A stretch of DNA of 64,000 bases from Rheinheimera salexigens (GTDB taxonomy: Bacteria > Pseudomonadota > Gammaproteobacteria > Enterobacterales > Alteromonadaceae). Positions 39,648-48,293 of the stretch are shown one piece after another. The translations under genes and the position numbers were made by a program. The notes under the pieces are model-generated. The model made no database searches, was not told where the DNA came from, and saw only the letters and a program-made list of their open reading frames with translations. Numbering within the stretch: the stretch's first letter is position 1; each line of letters opens with the position of its first letter. Where the stretch lies: positions 433,466 to 497,465 of the forward strand of contig NZ_MKEK01000001.1 in assembly GCF_001752395.1 (NCBI RefSeq). Reading direction: 5' to 3'.

Positions 39648-41045
39648 GTGAATGGCTTACGCAGCGAATTTAAATTGTTTTTATTAAACTTGTTAGAGAA
39701 ATATTTACCGGGCCAAGCAGATTTAGCTTTTGATGGTTTAGTGTTGGCTTGGTTAGCGTTATTTACCATTTTTTTGCACTACTTTTTGCATGGTCCTATA
39801 TTTGGTGGCGTGACTAAGTTAGCTAATAAAGGCCAAGGCAATTGGCAGCAACTGTTACTGACACACAAGCTATTTCAGCGTATTGCCTTAATTATTCAAG
39901 GCATAATATTGCAGGTTCAAGCCGGTTTATGGCTGGAAGGCTCTGATGCTTTATTATGGTTTATTAAAATTGTTACTGATCAATGGATTTTACTGTTTAG
40001 TTTATTAGTATTCTTTTCATTTTTAGATTTTTTAGAACGCTTAGCCTACAACAAAGTAATGGAAATGCGTTTTCCACTACGCGGTGTATTACAAACCATT
40101 AAGTTAATTGCTAGTGTTTTTGTTGTAGTGTTAGCCGTTTCATTATTAATGGGTAAGTCACCTCTAATATTGCTAAGTGGCTTAGGTGCTTTGTCTGCAG
40201 TGTTAATGTTGGTATTTAAAGATCCTATTTTGGGTTTAGTGGCCGGTATTCAACTTTCTGCGAATGAAATGCTTTCGGTCGGTGACTGGTTAGAAATGCC
40301 TAAATATGGCGCTGACGGTGATGTGATAGATATTGGCTTAACCACGGTTAAAGTGCGTAACTGGGATAAAACCATAACCACTATTCCTACTTACGCTTTA
40401 ATATCTGACTCGTTTAAAAACTGGCGGGGCATGTCTGAATCGGGTGGTAGACGGATTAAACGCAGTATTTTAATTGATACCAGCAGCATTCGCTTTTTAG
40501 ATAAGGCAATGACGCAGCGTTTAAGAAAAGCCGAGTTATTGGGTAGTTATATAGATGAAACAACCAAAGCGATTGAGCAAGATAATAGTAAAAAACAGTT
40601 AGATATGTCGTTAAGTATAAATGGTCGTAGACTAACGAATATTGGTACTTTTAGGCGCTATTTATTAACTTTTTTAAAGTCCCACCCTTTTATTCACCAA
40701 GATATGACCTTGTTAGCGCGACAATTAAGCCCCACTAGCGAAGGCTTACCGATAGAGATTTATACCTTTACCACTACGACTAAATGGGCTGAGTATGAGG
40801 ATATACAGGCGGATATCTTTGATCATATTTTTGCTATTTTACCGGAGTTTGGTTTAAGAGCGCATGAGTCACCAACCGGTCATGATATTAGAGCTTTAAA
40901 AACACCACTGCAATCTAGCGCGGCCGAAAACACGAACTTAGCAGAAGATGCTGATAGTACTGATAGTGTAGAAAGTTTAGAAAATGTAGATGATGCTAAA
41001 AGTGTAGATAGTGCGGTTCCAGCATTAGCAGGTGATAAGTCGTAG
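39648..41045 (+). CDS. YbdG-like mechanosensitive channel (MscS superfamily)
   Basis: A 465-residue MscS-superfamily protein, with YbdG-type architecture: five helices in the first 190 residues (FHYFLHGPIF, LFSLLVFFSFLDFLERL), the pore helix (ALSAVLMLVFKDPILGLVAGIQLSANEML) and the cytoplasmic beta domain (DWLEMPKYGADGDVIDIGLTTVKVRNWDKTI). The last 50 residues are acidic and low complexity (EDADSTDSVESLENVDD). The GTG start at 39648 follows AAAGGAGG by 8 bases. The terminator at 41072 ends this unit. Confidence 0.92.
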   Translation: MNGLRSEFKLFLLNLLEKYLPGQADLAFDGLVLAWLALFTIFLHYFLHGPIFGGVTKLANKGQGNWQQLLLTHKLFQRIALIIQGIILQVQAGLWLEGSDALLWFIKIVTDQWILLFSLLVFFSFLDFLERLAYNKVMEMRFPLRGVLQTIKLIASVFVVVLAVSLLMGKSPLILLSGLGALSAVLMLVFKDPILGLVAGIQLSANEMLSVGDWLEMPKYGADGDVIDIGLTTVKVRNWDKTITTIPTYALISDSFKNWRGMSESGGRRIKRSILIDTSSIRFLDKAMTQRLRKAELLGSYIDETTKAIEQDNSKKQLDMSLSINGRRLTNIGTFRRYLLTFLKSHPFIHQDMTLLARQLSPTSEGLPIEIYTFTTTTKWAEYEDIQADIFDHIFAILPEFGLRAHESPTGHDIRALKTPLQSSAAENTNLAEDADSTDSVESLENVDDAKSVDSAVPALAGDKS

Positions 41046-41071
41046 TCGGAAATTGATTACTAGTAAAAAAC

Positions 41072-41104
41072 CGCCCTAGCTACTTTATATAAGTTGCTAG
41101 GGCG
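41072..41104. terminator. rho-independent terminator
   Basis: CGCCCTAGC (41072-41080) pairs with GCTAGGGCG (41096-41104), with a T-run after and an A-run before. It can serve both the YbdG-like gene and the M28 peptidase gene coming from the other side. Confidence 0.85.
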
Positions 41105-41165
41105 ATTTTTATGTTATGCGTATAGCTTAATCGGTAAGCTTAAAAAACAGCGCAAAAAGCTAATG

Positions 41166-42806
41166 TTACGGTCGCTCTTGGACGCGACGAGCTTTAAAAT
41201 CAGACTCGGCTTTCCATTTTGGCCAATCACCATTATTTGCCAGCTGCGCGGCAATATCGACGATCAGTTCAATATCTTGTTTTACGCCACCTAATGACCA
41301 GTCTGCTGAGTAGTCATCTTCTTCTTTATGGTATTTATGAGTAATGTAATCCGGATCGGTATCACCTAAACTCATAAACAGTAAGCTGGGTACGCCTTGT
41401 TTGGCTAACGAGAAATGATCTGAACGGAAAAATAACCCATTTTGCGGTCTAGGGTCCATTTTTACGCTACGGCCTTGCGCGCTAGCGGCTTTAACTAAGT
41501 AGTCTTCCATTTCTGATAAGCCTTTGCCATATTGCAGCGTATAATCGACAGCATCAAGTACATTCATACCGTCAATATTTAACAACGCCACCATTTGCTT
41601 AGTGGGAAGAATATCGCCACTAGCAAACTGCTCTGAGCCAATTAAGCCGGTTTCTTCTGCAGTAAAATTGGCGAAAATAATAGAGCGCTTAAAGGGTGTG
41701 TGCTGATGCATTTTTGCCATCATTCGCGCTATTTCTAACGTAGCAGCCGTGCCTGAAGCATTATCTACTGCACCATTGAAGATTTTTGGCCCAGTTTCAG
41801 TTTCATTAGTACCAAAATGATCCCAATGGGCACTAATCACTATATATTCATTAGGAGCTTCACTACCCGTTAATTGGGCTACGACGTTATGCGATTTAGC
41901 CATCGTAAGCTGATTTCTTAAGGTTAAGTTAGCCTTAGCTTTCAAGGGCACTGCAGTAAAGTCAGGCTGTAGCGCCCGTTGTTTTAACTGTTGATAATCT
42001 AAGCCAGCTTGTTGAAAAATCTCGCCCGCAGCTTCGACATCAATCCAGCCCATAATAGGGATTTGAGAGGCATTTTTATTGTTATCAATTAGCGTGTATT
42101 TACTGCCAGTGTTAGAGCTTTCTACTACGCTCCATGGGTAAGCGGCAGGTGCGGTTTCATGGACAATAAACACTGCTGCTGCACCTTGGCGAGCAGCTTC
42201 TTCATATTTATAGGTCCAGCGGCCATAGTAGGTCATAGCGTTGCCTGTAAACAGGTCATCATCCTGGGTAGCAAAACCAGGGTCATTAACTAATACAACA
42301 ACCGTTTTTCCTTTAACATCAACATCTTTAAAATCATTCCATTGATATTCAGGGGCGTTAATACCGTAACCGACAAACACCACTTCAGAGTCTTTAAGCT
42401 CAATTAATGACTGAATTTGCTGGGTACGAGCAGTAAAGTCGCTACCGGCATTAAAGCTGAGCTGACCAATGCTTAAGGTCATATTTTGATCTGGGGTTAA
42501 TTGCGCCATTTCAACTGGCTGCATAAACTTGCCATCAACCGCACCGACTAAGCCAATATCTTGGTATTGCTTAGCTAAATAATTAATGGTTAACGTTTCA
42601 CCAGCGGTTAACGGTCCGCGGCCAGCAAATTCATCTGAGGCTAATATTTTGATATCTTGATGCACATTACTTAAGTTGACCTCTATTGCGGTTGAGGGGG
42701 CACTAGGTAAGGCTGCAGGGCTGGTCTTACTTGCAGTAGACGCCGGATCAGAGCAAGCAACCAGTGCTAAGCTAAGCAAGACACAGCTAGTTTTTAATAG
42801 AGTCAT
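41166..42806 (-). CDS. M28-family metallopeptidase lipoprotein
   Basis: A 546-residue protein. The lipoprotein signal ends LVAC (Cys18). An M28 aminopeptidase domain follows with zinc ligands HWDHFG, DNASGTAATLE and EETGLIGS, and a PA insert (VVLVNDPGFATQDDDL) that usually modulates access. It removes N-terminal residues from peptides at the membrane surface. The ATG 42806 start is used; TTG 42821 is in frame just upstream and neither has a strong ribosome site. Confidence 0.92.
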   Translation of the reverse strand: MTLLKTSCVLLSLALVACSDPASTASKTSPAALPSAPSTAIEVNLSNVHQDIKILASDEFAGRGPLTAGETLTINYLAKQYQDIGLVGAVDGKFMQPVEMAQLTPDQNMTLSIGQLSFNAGSDFTARTQQIQSLIELKDSEVVFVGYGINAPEYQWNDFKDVDVKGKTVVVLVNDPGFATQDDDLFTGNAMTYYGRWTYKYEEAARQGAAAVFIVHETAPAAYPWSVVESSNTGSKYTLIDNNKNASQIPIMGWIDVEAAGEIFQQAGLDYQQLKQRALQPDFTAVPLKAKANLTLRNQLTMAKSHNVVAQLTGSEAPNEYIVISAHWDHFGTNETETGPKIFNGAVDNASGTAATLEIARMMAKMHQHTPFKRSIIFANFTAEETGLIGSEQFASGDILPTKQMVALLNIDGMNVLDAVDYTLQYGKGLSEMEDYLVKAASAQGRSVKMDPRPQNGLFFRSDHFSLAKQGVPSLLFMSLGDTDPDYITHKYHKEEDDYSADWSLGGVKQDIELIVDIAAQLANNGDWPKWKAESDFKARRVQERP

Positions 42807-42945
42807 AGTTAATATATTCAATAGAAAACAGAATTCGACTATAAAGTATTGTGTGACTAGATGTCTATACGTGTATTTAGGTCGACTATAATTTGCCTAT
42901 ATGCTTAGGCATGTGAATATGCCAGATGATAGGGGAAACTTGGTT

Positions 42946-43377
42946 ATGGAATTATTTGATATAGATTTTGAGCATGTTGTAAAAAATATCGCCCAATTAT
43001 TTATTGCATTACTGTTACCATTTTTAACTGCGTGGGAGCGTGAATCAAGTAGCCGTTCTGCAGGGTTGCGAACATTTCCTTTAGTGTCAATGGCAGCATG
43101 TACTTTTACTATTCTGGCAATGTCTGCGTTTGATAATCCTGAGGCACAAAGTAAAATCATTGCCGGCATTGTCACTGGTATCGGTTTTATTGGCGGTGGC
43201 GCTATTTTAAAAAGCTCATCGCAAGTAAGTGGTACTTCAACTGCCGCGGCAATTTGGTCAACGGGTGCTGTAGGGATTGCGGTTGGCTTAGAGCGGATTG
43301 AAATTGCCATTGCCTTAAGTTTGATGACTTTTGTTACTTTAAAAATTATTGGCAAAGTAAAAAAGAAGCTTGTATAG
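42946..43377 (+). CDS. MgtC/SapB-family membrane protein
   Basis: A 143-residue membrane protein with four helices. The MgtC motif ERESSSRSAGLRTFPLVSMAACT and later IAGIVTGIGFIGGGAILKSS are present. In pathogens MgtC helps survival in low Mg2+ and macrophages by acting on the F-type ATP synthase; the role of the wider family is less clear. AGGGGAAAC before ATG 42946 decides that start; in-frame starts at 42901 and 42919 exist. Confidence 0.88.
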   Translation: MELFDIDFEHVVKNIAQLFIALLLPFLTAWERESSSRSAGLRTFPLVSMAACTFTILAMSAFDNPEAQSKIIAGIVTGIGFIGGGAILKSSSQVSGTSTAAAIWSTGAVGIAVGLERIEIAIALSLMTFVTLKIIGKVKKKLV

Positions 43378-43544
43378 CTAGCATTGACGTTTATTTCAGT
43401 TTTAATCTTCAACCATAATTAGAGCCTTAATATCCCTCTACACGGCTTAGGATCTACTATACTGGTGTTAATGGTACAAGCTAATAGAGCTAGTTTAAGC
43501 ATCTTTTGCTGCGTACTGCGTTAACCAATAATTAGGAGCAGAAT

Positions 43545-43811
43545 ATGGCCGGCGGCTGGGCGCGAGATGGCGCCACTCAAGAACAAATAGAAGCCAGCAT
43601 TGAAGATGCTGTGCAAGAAGCAAGAAGCCATTTAACCCATGGCGATAGTTTAACGCATTGTGAAGAGTGCGATTGTGCTATTCCTGAAGCGCGGCGCGAA
43701 GCTATTCATGGTGTGCGCTTATGCATAAAGTGCCAGCAGCAGTTAGAAGATGAACATACGGATTCTGGTGGCATTAATCGGCGTGGTAGCAAAGATAGCC
43801 AATTAAGGTAA
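43545..43811 (+). CDS. DksA/TraR C4-type zinc-finger protein
   Basis: An 88-residue protein. The C4 zinc finger is CEECDCAIPEARREAIHGVRLCIKC. The N-terminal half is a short coiled coil (ATQEQIEASIEDAVQEARSH), shorter than DksA, so it belongs with the small YbiI-like members that may bind RNA polymerase. TTAGGAGCAG precedes ATG 43545. A DUF488 gene starts 17 bases later. Confidence 0.88.
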   Translation: MAGGWARDGATQEQIEASIEDAVQEARSHLTHGDSLTHCEECDCAIPEARREAIHGVRLCIKCQQQLEDEHTDSGGINRRGSKDSQLR

Positions 43812-43828
43812 GCTGGATCGACTAAATC

Positions 43829-44359
43829 ATGGCAAAGCCATTTTATACCATTGGTCACTCTACACGCAGTATGGATGTTTTTATTCATATGCTGCGTCTA
43901 GTAGATATTGCCTTAGTGGTTGATATCCGCACCATACCTAAGTCTCGTACTAACCCGCAATATAATACTGATATCCTTAAACCGCTTTTAGCCAAATATA
44001 ATATTGAGTACCAGCATATTGCTGCGCTTGGCGGCTTACGTAAGAAAAGCAAACAAATACCGCCAATAGTGAATGGCTTTTGGCAAAATCAAAGTTTTCA
44101 TAATTATGCCGATTATGCTTTAACCGACGCATTTCAAGCCGGTTTACAGCAATTAATCAGCTTAGGTGAGTTGAAAATATGCACTATAATGTGTGCAGAG
44201 TCGGTGTGGTGGCGTTGTCACAGGCGCATTGTGGCTGATCATTTGCTGGCGCGAGGCTATCAAGTGTTTCATTTAATGGCAGAAGATAAAGTTGAACCAG
44301 CACAGTTAACTCAAGGTAGCCAACTCAACAGTGAAAATATTGTAACTTATCCGCAGTAA
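43829..44359 (+). CDS. DUF488 family protein
   Basis: A 176-residue protein with DUF488 blocks: YTIGHSTRSMDVFIHMLRLVDIALVVDIRTIPKSRTNPQYN, then AALGGLRKKSKQIPP and TIMCAESVWWRCHRRIVADHLLARGYQVFHL. The His/Cys/Asp set suggests a phosphatase-like or nuclease role but nothing is proven. It follows the C4-zinc-finger gene by 17 bases and is probably co-transcribed. Confidence 0.9.
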   Translation: MAKPFYTIGHSTRSMDVFIHMLRLVDIALVVDIRTIPKSRTNPQYNTDILKPLLAKYNIEYQHIAALGGLRKKSKQIPPIVNGFWQNQSFHNYADYALTDAFQAGLQQLISLGELKICTIMCAESVWWRCHRRIVADHLLARGYQVFHLMAEDKVEPAQLTQGSQLNSENIVTYPQ

Positions 44360-44402
44360 TTTACTGCATCACGTTACAAGTACATAATTAATAGAGGTGA
44401 CA

Positions 44403-44654
44403 ATGTCTGATCTAATATTATTGACTCAATTCTTTGGTTGGAGCTTGCTAATTAATGCCGGTATTCTGTTGTTTACTACTATTATGCTCATTAGCTTTAG
44501 ACCGCAAATAAAGTCTCTACAATCTCAGTTATTTGCCTTAGAAAAAGCTCAGCTCAATATAGTATATTTTAAATACTTAGCTTATTACAAAATTGGCATC
44601 ATTCTATTTAGCTTAACCCCCTATTTAAGTTTAAAAATAATGACTTCAGCTTAG
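44403..44654 (+). CDS. DUF6868-type small membrane protein
   Basis: An 83-residue protein: FFGWSLLINAGILLFTTIMLISFRPQIKSLQSQLFALEKAQLN, then VYFKYLAYYKIGIILFSLTPYLSLKIM. It is a two-helix membrane protein of what I recall as DUF6868. AGAGGTGACA before ATG 44403; in-frame GTG 44397 is possible. Function unknown. Confidence 0.75.
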   Translation: MSDLILLTQFFGWSLLINAGILLFTTIMLISFRPQIKSLQSQLFALEKAQLNIVYFKYLAYYKIGIILFSLTPYLSLKIMTSA

Positions 44655-44770
44655 TGGATTAAGATTATTGCGTCTATAGTACTTATATAGTGCTGGAGTA
44701 GGATGTGTATCTTGCTTTAACAAGCCATACCGAACGCTGTTATTCCTCATTTTTTTACACGAGACCTGCT

Positions 44771-45166
44771 ATGACCATACCTTTAAAGGCGGCACCTACT
44801 AGTACTGCAACAGCTATGAAAGCATCTTCTATCAATACTGCTGAACCCGCGCCTACGCTGATGACTTTTTTTACTCGATTTGAAGCAGATATTTTAGCCG
44901 GTAAAAAAACCATTACCATTCGTGATGGCAGTGAAAGCAATTACTTGCCGGGAAGTACAGTTACCCTTGCCACACACGAAAGCGGGCGGGTGTTTGGTCA
45001 AGCAAAGATTTTAACGGTAACACCGATTTTATTTTCAGCCTTATCTAACTTACATGCTGAACAAGAAAATATGAGCTTAGATGAGTTAAAACAGGTGATT
45101 ACAGACATTTATCCCAGTGAGCAACAACTTTTTGTTGTCTCTTTTCAGCACATTGTAAAAGCCTAA
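44771..45166 (+). CDS. yqfB: YqfB-like N4-acetylcytidine amidohydrolase (ASCH)
   Basis: A 131-residue protein. Residues 31-131 match YqfB of E. coli (103 aa): TFFTRFEADILAGKKTITIRDGSESNYLPGS, HAEQENMSLDELKQVITDIYPSEQQLFVVSF. It hydrolyses N4-acetylcytidine to cytidine and acetate. The ASCH-fold Lys/Thr/Glu residues (K of AGKKT, T of ITI, E of HAEQE) are present. The first 30 residues are low-complexity Ala/Thr/Ser and absent from E. coli. An internal ATG at 44861 would give the normal length, so the true start is open. Confidence 0.85.
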   Translation: MTIPLKAAPTSTATAMKASSINTAEPAPTLMTFFTRFEADILAGKKTITIRDGSESNYLPGSTVTLATHESGRVFGQAKILTVTPILFSALSNLHAEQENMSLDELKQVITDIYPSEQQLFVVSFQHIVKA

Positions 45167-45209
45167 CTATAATGTTTATCAAGTTAAGCGAGTTATTAAT
45201 AAGGCAATT

Positions 45210-46754
45210 ATGCACAAGCTTAAAGCGATATTTTTGTATTATGGCGGGTTATTATTTGTTGTTATCAGCATGAGCCTAACCGGATGCCAAGCGCCACCTC
45301 CAATAGAATGGGAGTCTTCAACCGCGCTTGAAATGGAATTGGCTTCAAAAACCAAACTTGGTCTTGCTATTGCGTTAGGCGTTAGCGAACACACAGATGC
45401 ATCTGGTATTTATACCTTGGGCGAATCACGTAATGCCTTTGCTAGCCGCATGTCGTTAGCCGGTTCTGCCGAGCAATCCCTTGATATACAGTATTATATT
45501 TGGCGCAAAGATATTACCGGTACTTTAATGTTAAAAGCGCTTTTAGACGCAGCAGAGCGCGGTGTTAGGGTAAGACTTTTACTCGATGATATGAATGACA
45601 ATGAGTTAGAGCCTTTGCTATTGGCTTTAAATAGCCATAAAAATGTTCAAATCCGTTTATTTAATCCCTTTATATATCGCAGTTTTCGTATAATTGATTA
45701 TATAACCGCATTTTCGCGGGTAAATCGACGGATGCATAATAAGTCTTTTACCGTTGATAATACGGTAACTATTATTGGTGGCCGCAATATTGGTGATGAA
45801 TATTTCGGTGCCAGTGAAGATTTAATGTTTTCAGATGTTGATGTGTTAGCCATAGGCCCCGTCGTAGCAGAAGTATCAGCCGATTTCGACCGTTATTGGG
45901 CTAGCGAATCAGCTTTTCCGCTGCAGCAAATTATAGATACCGTTGCTACTGATAGTAGCTTGCTGGTTCAAGCTGCAGAGCAGGTTACCGAGAGTGATAA
46001 CGCCGCTGATTTTTTTGAAGCATTAAAAAATGATTCTTCAATAAACTCGCTATTGCAACAAGATCTTAGCATGGTGTGGGCGACGACATTTTTGATTAGC
46101 GATGATCCTGCTAAAGGGGTCGGTAAGGCCGATCCTGACGAGTTGCTAACCGCCAGACTAAGTAAGGTTATTGGTACTACGGAGTCTCATTTAACCATAG
46201 TGTCGTCTTACTTTGTGCCCACCCAAGCGGGTACAGAAGCCTTAGTTAAATTAGCCAGTTCCGGGGTGAAAATTACTATTATAACTAACTCTTTAGAAGC
46301 CACTGATGTTGCAGCTGTACATGCCGGTTATGCTCGTTATCGCAAGCAACTGCTTGCAGCGGGTGTGCAGTTATTTGAAATGCGTGCTGGTGAGCAACAA
46401 ACTAATATGGCTATGTTTGGAAGTTCAGCTGCTAGTTTGCATGCTAAAATCTTTACAATAGATAGTAAGCGCATATTTATTGGTTCGTTTAATTTTGATC
46501 CGCGCTCTGCCAACTTAAACACTGAGTTAGGCTTTGTGATTGAAAGCCCAGAATTAACCACAAAAATGGAAGAGTCTTTTGCTAATGCATCAGAACACGC
46601 TTATCGAGTAATGCTAAATGCTAAAGGTGATTTATATTGGCTGGAGCAAAAAGATGGTACAGAAGTGCGGCATGATCATGAACCTAATATGGGCTGGTGG
46701 AAACGCTTTGGTGTTTCTTTACTGGCCTTATTTCCGATTGAATGGCTGTTATAA
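45210..46754 (+). CDS. phospholipase D family lipoprotein (ClsC-like)
   Basis: A 514-residue protein with a lipoprotein signal ending LTGC (Cys26). Two HKD half-sites: H176 in MHNKSFTVDN and H411 in LHAKIFTIDS, each followed by GGRNIGDEY or GSFNFDPRS. It belongs to the cardiolipin synthase C / YmdC group, which makes cardiolipin by phosphatidyl transfer, although some are phospholipases. Anchored in the membrane. The NYN gene follows after 18 bases. Confidence 0.92.
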   Translation: MHKLKAIFLYYGGLLFVVISMSLTGCQAPPPIEWESSTALEMELASKTKLGLAIALGVSEHTDASGIYTLGESRNAFASRMSLAGSAEQSLDIQYYIWRKDITGTLMLKALLDAAERGVRVRLLLDDMNDNELEPLLLALNSHKNVQIRLFNPFIYRSFRIIDYITAFSRVNRRMHNKSFTVDNTVTIIGGRNIGDEYFGASEDLMFSDVDVLAIGPVVAEVSADFDRYWASESAFPLQQIIDTVATDSSLLVQAAEQVTESDNAADFFEALKNDSSINSLLQQDLSMVWATTFLISDDPAKGVGKADPDELLTARLSKVIGTTESHLTIVSSYFVPTQAGTEALVKLASSGVKITIITNSLEATDVAAVHAGYARYRKQLLAAGVQLFEMRAGEQQTNMAMFGSSAASLHAKIFTIDSKRIFIGSFNFDPRSANLNTELGFVIESPELTTKMEESFANASEHAYRVMLNAKGDLYWLEQKDGTEVRHDHEPNMGWWKRFGVSLLALFPIEWLL

Positions 46755-46772
46755 GCTAAAACAAGGCATTAA

Positions 46773-47249
46773 ATGACAAAAGTTGCTGTATTAGTGGATG
46801 TACAAAACGTGTATTACACCACCCGAGATGCCTATGGTAAACGCTTTGATTATAATGGATTTTGGCGTCAGCTTAATGAAATTGGCACAGTGGTTAAAGC
46901 CAGTGCCTATGCCATTGATCGTGGCGATGAAAAACAACGCCAATTTCAAAATATTCTACGCGCAATTGGCTTTGAAATTAAACTTAAACCTTTTATTCAG
47001 CGTGCCGATGGTTCGGCTAAAGGCGATTGGGATGTTGGTATTACTATTGATGCTTTAGATTATGCCGAGCAAGCAGATGTCGTTGTGCTGGTATCGGGCG
47101 ATGGCGATTTTGACTTGCTAGCGCAAAAGCTGCGCCAAGATAAAGGTAAAAAAGTGTATGTTTACGGCGTACCTGCGTTAACGGCTATCTCACTGATTAA
47201 CGCCGCGAGCGAGTTTATACCGATAGATCAAAATTTATTATTAAATTAA
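46773..47249 (+). CDS. NYN-domain (LabA/DUF88) PIN-like ribonuclease
   Basis: A 158-residue NYN-domain protein: VAVLVDVQNVYYTTRDAYG near the start (metal Asp), KGDWDVGITIDALDYAEQADVVVLVSGDGDFDLLAQKLRQDKGKKVYVYGVP with the acidic ligand set. Predicted RNase of the PIN/FLAP fold. AAGGCATTAA before ATG 46773. Starts 18 bases after the ClsC-like gene. Confidence 0.9.
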   Translation: MTKVAVLVDVQNVYYTTRDAYGKRFDYNGFWRQLNEIGTVVKASAYAIDRGDEKQRQFQNILRAIGFEIKLKPFIQRADGSAKGDWDVGITIDALDYAEQADVVVLVSGDGDFDLLAQKLRQDKGKKVYVYGVPALTAISLINAASEFIPIDQNLLLN

Positions 47250-47254
47250 TGCTT

Positions 47255-47740
47255 TTAATTATTTGGCTCCGCTAATAACCGGCCAATGATAATGCCTAAT
47301 TGCAAATCATGGATATGGCCAAAGTGCTTAAGCCTTACCCTGCCTTGTTTATCAATTAACACTATACTTGGCGTACCTTGTAGTTGGTACTTTGTCATCG
47401 TGAGCGGTTGAGACTCTATAGTTGAGGGTTGATCTACCGCGATTGCAAAGCGCAAAGCATATTCAGCAATAAAAACCTGTAATGCCTCAATGGTCATGAT
47501 CTGATGATGTTCAAATACCGTATGTAAGCCAATAACTTGTAACTGCGTTGTTGGGTATAGTTTTTGTAGCGCGCTGGCTTGTGGCAGGCTATGAGAAACA
47601 CAGCCAGGGCAGAGCATTTGAAAGGCGAATAACGCGATAATTTTGCCCTGTAATGCGCCAAGCAGTAATGGCTGCTCGGTATTAAACCAAGCACAGGTTT
47701 CTAGCTCTGGCGCAAGTGGGTAGTTATTAGGTTGTGTCAT
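47255..47740 (-). CDS. thioredoxin-fold redoxin (TlpA/AhpC-type)
   Basis: A 161-residue protein with a redoxin fold. The redox pair is CPGC in LFAFQMLCPGCVSHSLPQASAL; YQLQGTPSIVLIDKQGRVRLKHFG is the cis-Pro and C-terminal strand region. No signal peptide, so it should act in the cytoplasm, reducing or sensing thiols. It converges with the NYN gene, only 5 bases apart. A VOC gene is divergent at 47813. Confidence 0.88.
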   Translation of the reverse strand: MTQPNNYPLAPELETCAWFNTEQPLLLGALQGKIIALFAFQMLCPGCVSHSLPQASALQKLYPTTQLQVIGLHTVFEHHQIMTIEALQVFIAEYALRFAIAVDQPSTIESQPLTMTKYQLQGTPSIVLIDKQGRVRLKHFGHIHDLQLGIIIGRLLAEPNN

Positions 47741-47812
47741 CTTGGTTCCTGCTTAGGAAAGTGAAAAATTCACAAGCTTAATACAGGTTAGATTAAAGGT
47801 TAGGTAAATGCT

Positions 47813-48220
47813 ATGTTGAAAATAATTGCCCTTGATCATGTGGTATTTCGTACCACTAAACTTGAAGCGATGCTGCAGTTTTACTGCGATGTTTTAGGCT
47901 GTACAGTAGAGCGAGATAAGCTTGATGATAACGGTTTAATTCAACTTCGGGCAGGTTCGGCGTTAATTGATCTGGTACAAGTTGATAGCAAACTTGGTCA
48001 GTTAGGCGGTAAAGCGCCAGAGCAAGATGGCCGTAATGTGGATCATGTTTGTCTGCAAGTAGCCGCTATAAGCCAAGATAATCTAAAGCAATATTTAGCT
48101 CAGCATCAAATTAAGCATTCAGAGTTCGCTTTACGTTATGGGGCTGCAGGTTTAACTGAGTCAATTTACATTGCAGATCCAGAGCAGAATGTGATTGAGC
48201 TTAAACCTTTAATTGACTAA
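47813..48220 (+). CDS. VOC-family protein (lyase/dioxygenase-like)
   Basis: A 135-residue protein: IALDHVVFRTTKLEAMLQFYCDVLGCTVERDKLDDNGLIQLRAGSALIDLVQVDSKL, then NVDHVCLQVAAISQDNLKQYLAQHQIK and ESIYIADPEQNVIELKP. The His, Asp-His and final Glu ligands of glyoxalase/extradiol enzymes are intact. Substrate unknown. A perfect bidirectional terminator follows at 48241. Confidence 0.9.
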   Translation: MLKIIALDHVVFRTTKLEAMLQFYCDVLGCTVERDKLDDNGLIQLRAGSALIDLVQVDSKLGQLGGKAPEQDGRNVDHVCLQVAAISQDNLKQYLAQHQIKHSEFALRYGAAGLTESIYIADPEQNVIELKPLID

Positions 48221-48240
48221 AGCATTAAAAATTAAGCATA

Positions 48241-48278
48241 AAAAAAGCCATGCGGGTGATATCTGGCATGGCTTTTTT
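48241..48278. terminator. bidirectional terminator
   Basis: AAAAAAGCCATGC (48241-48253) pairs with GCATGGCTTTTTT (48266-48278). It ends both the VOC gene and the minus-strand DUF945-like gene (stop at 48294). Confidence 0.9.
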
Positions 48279-48293
48279 ATTGGGAGCTTAAGC

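Noticed and set aside
41094..41294. Open frame across the terminator after the YbdG-like gene
   Set aside because: It lies in the hairpin and antisense to the end of the M28 peptidase gene; it has no ribosome site.
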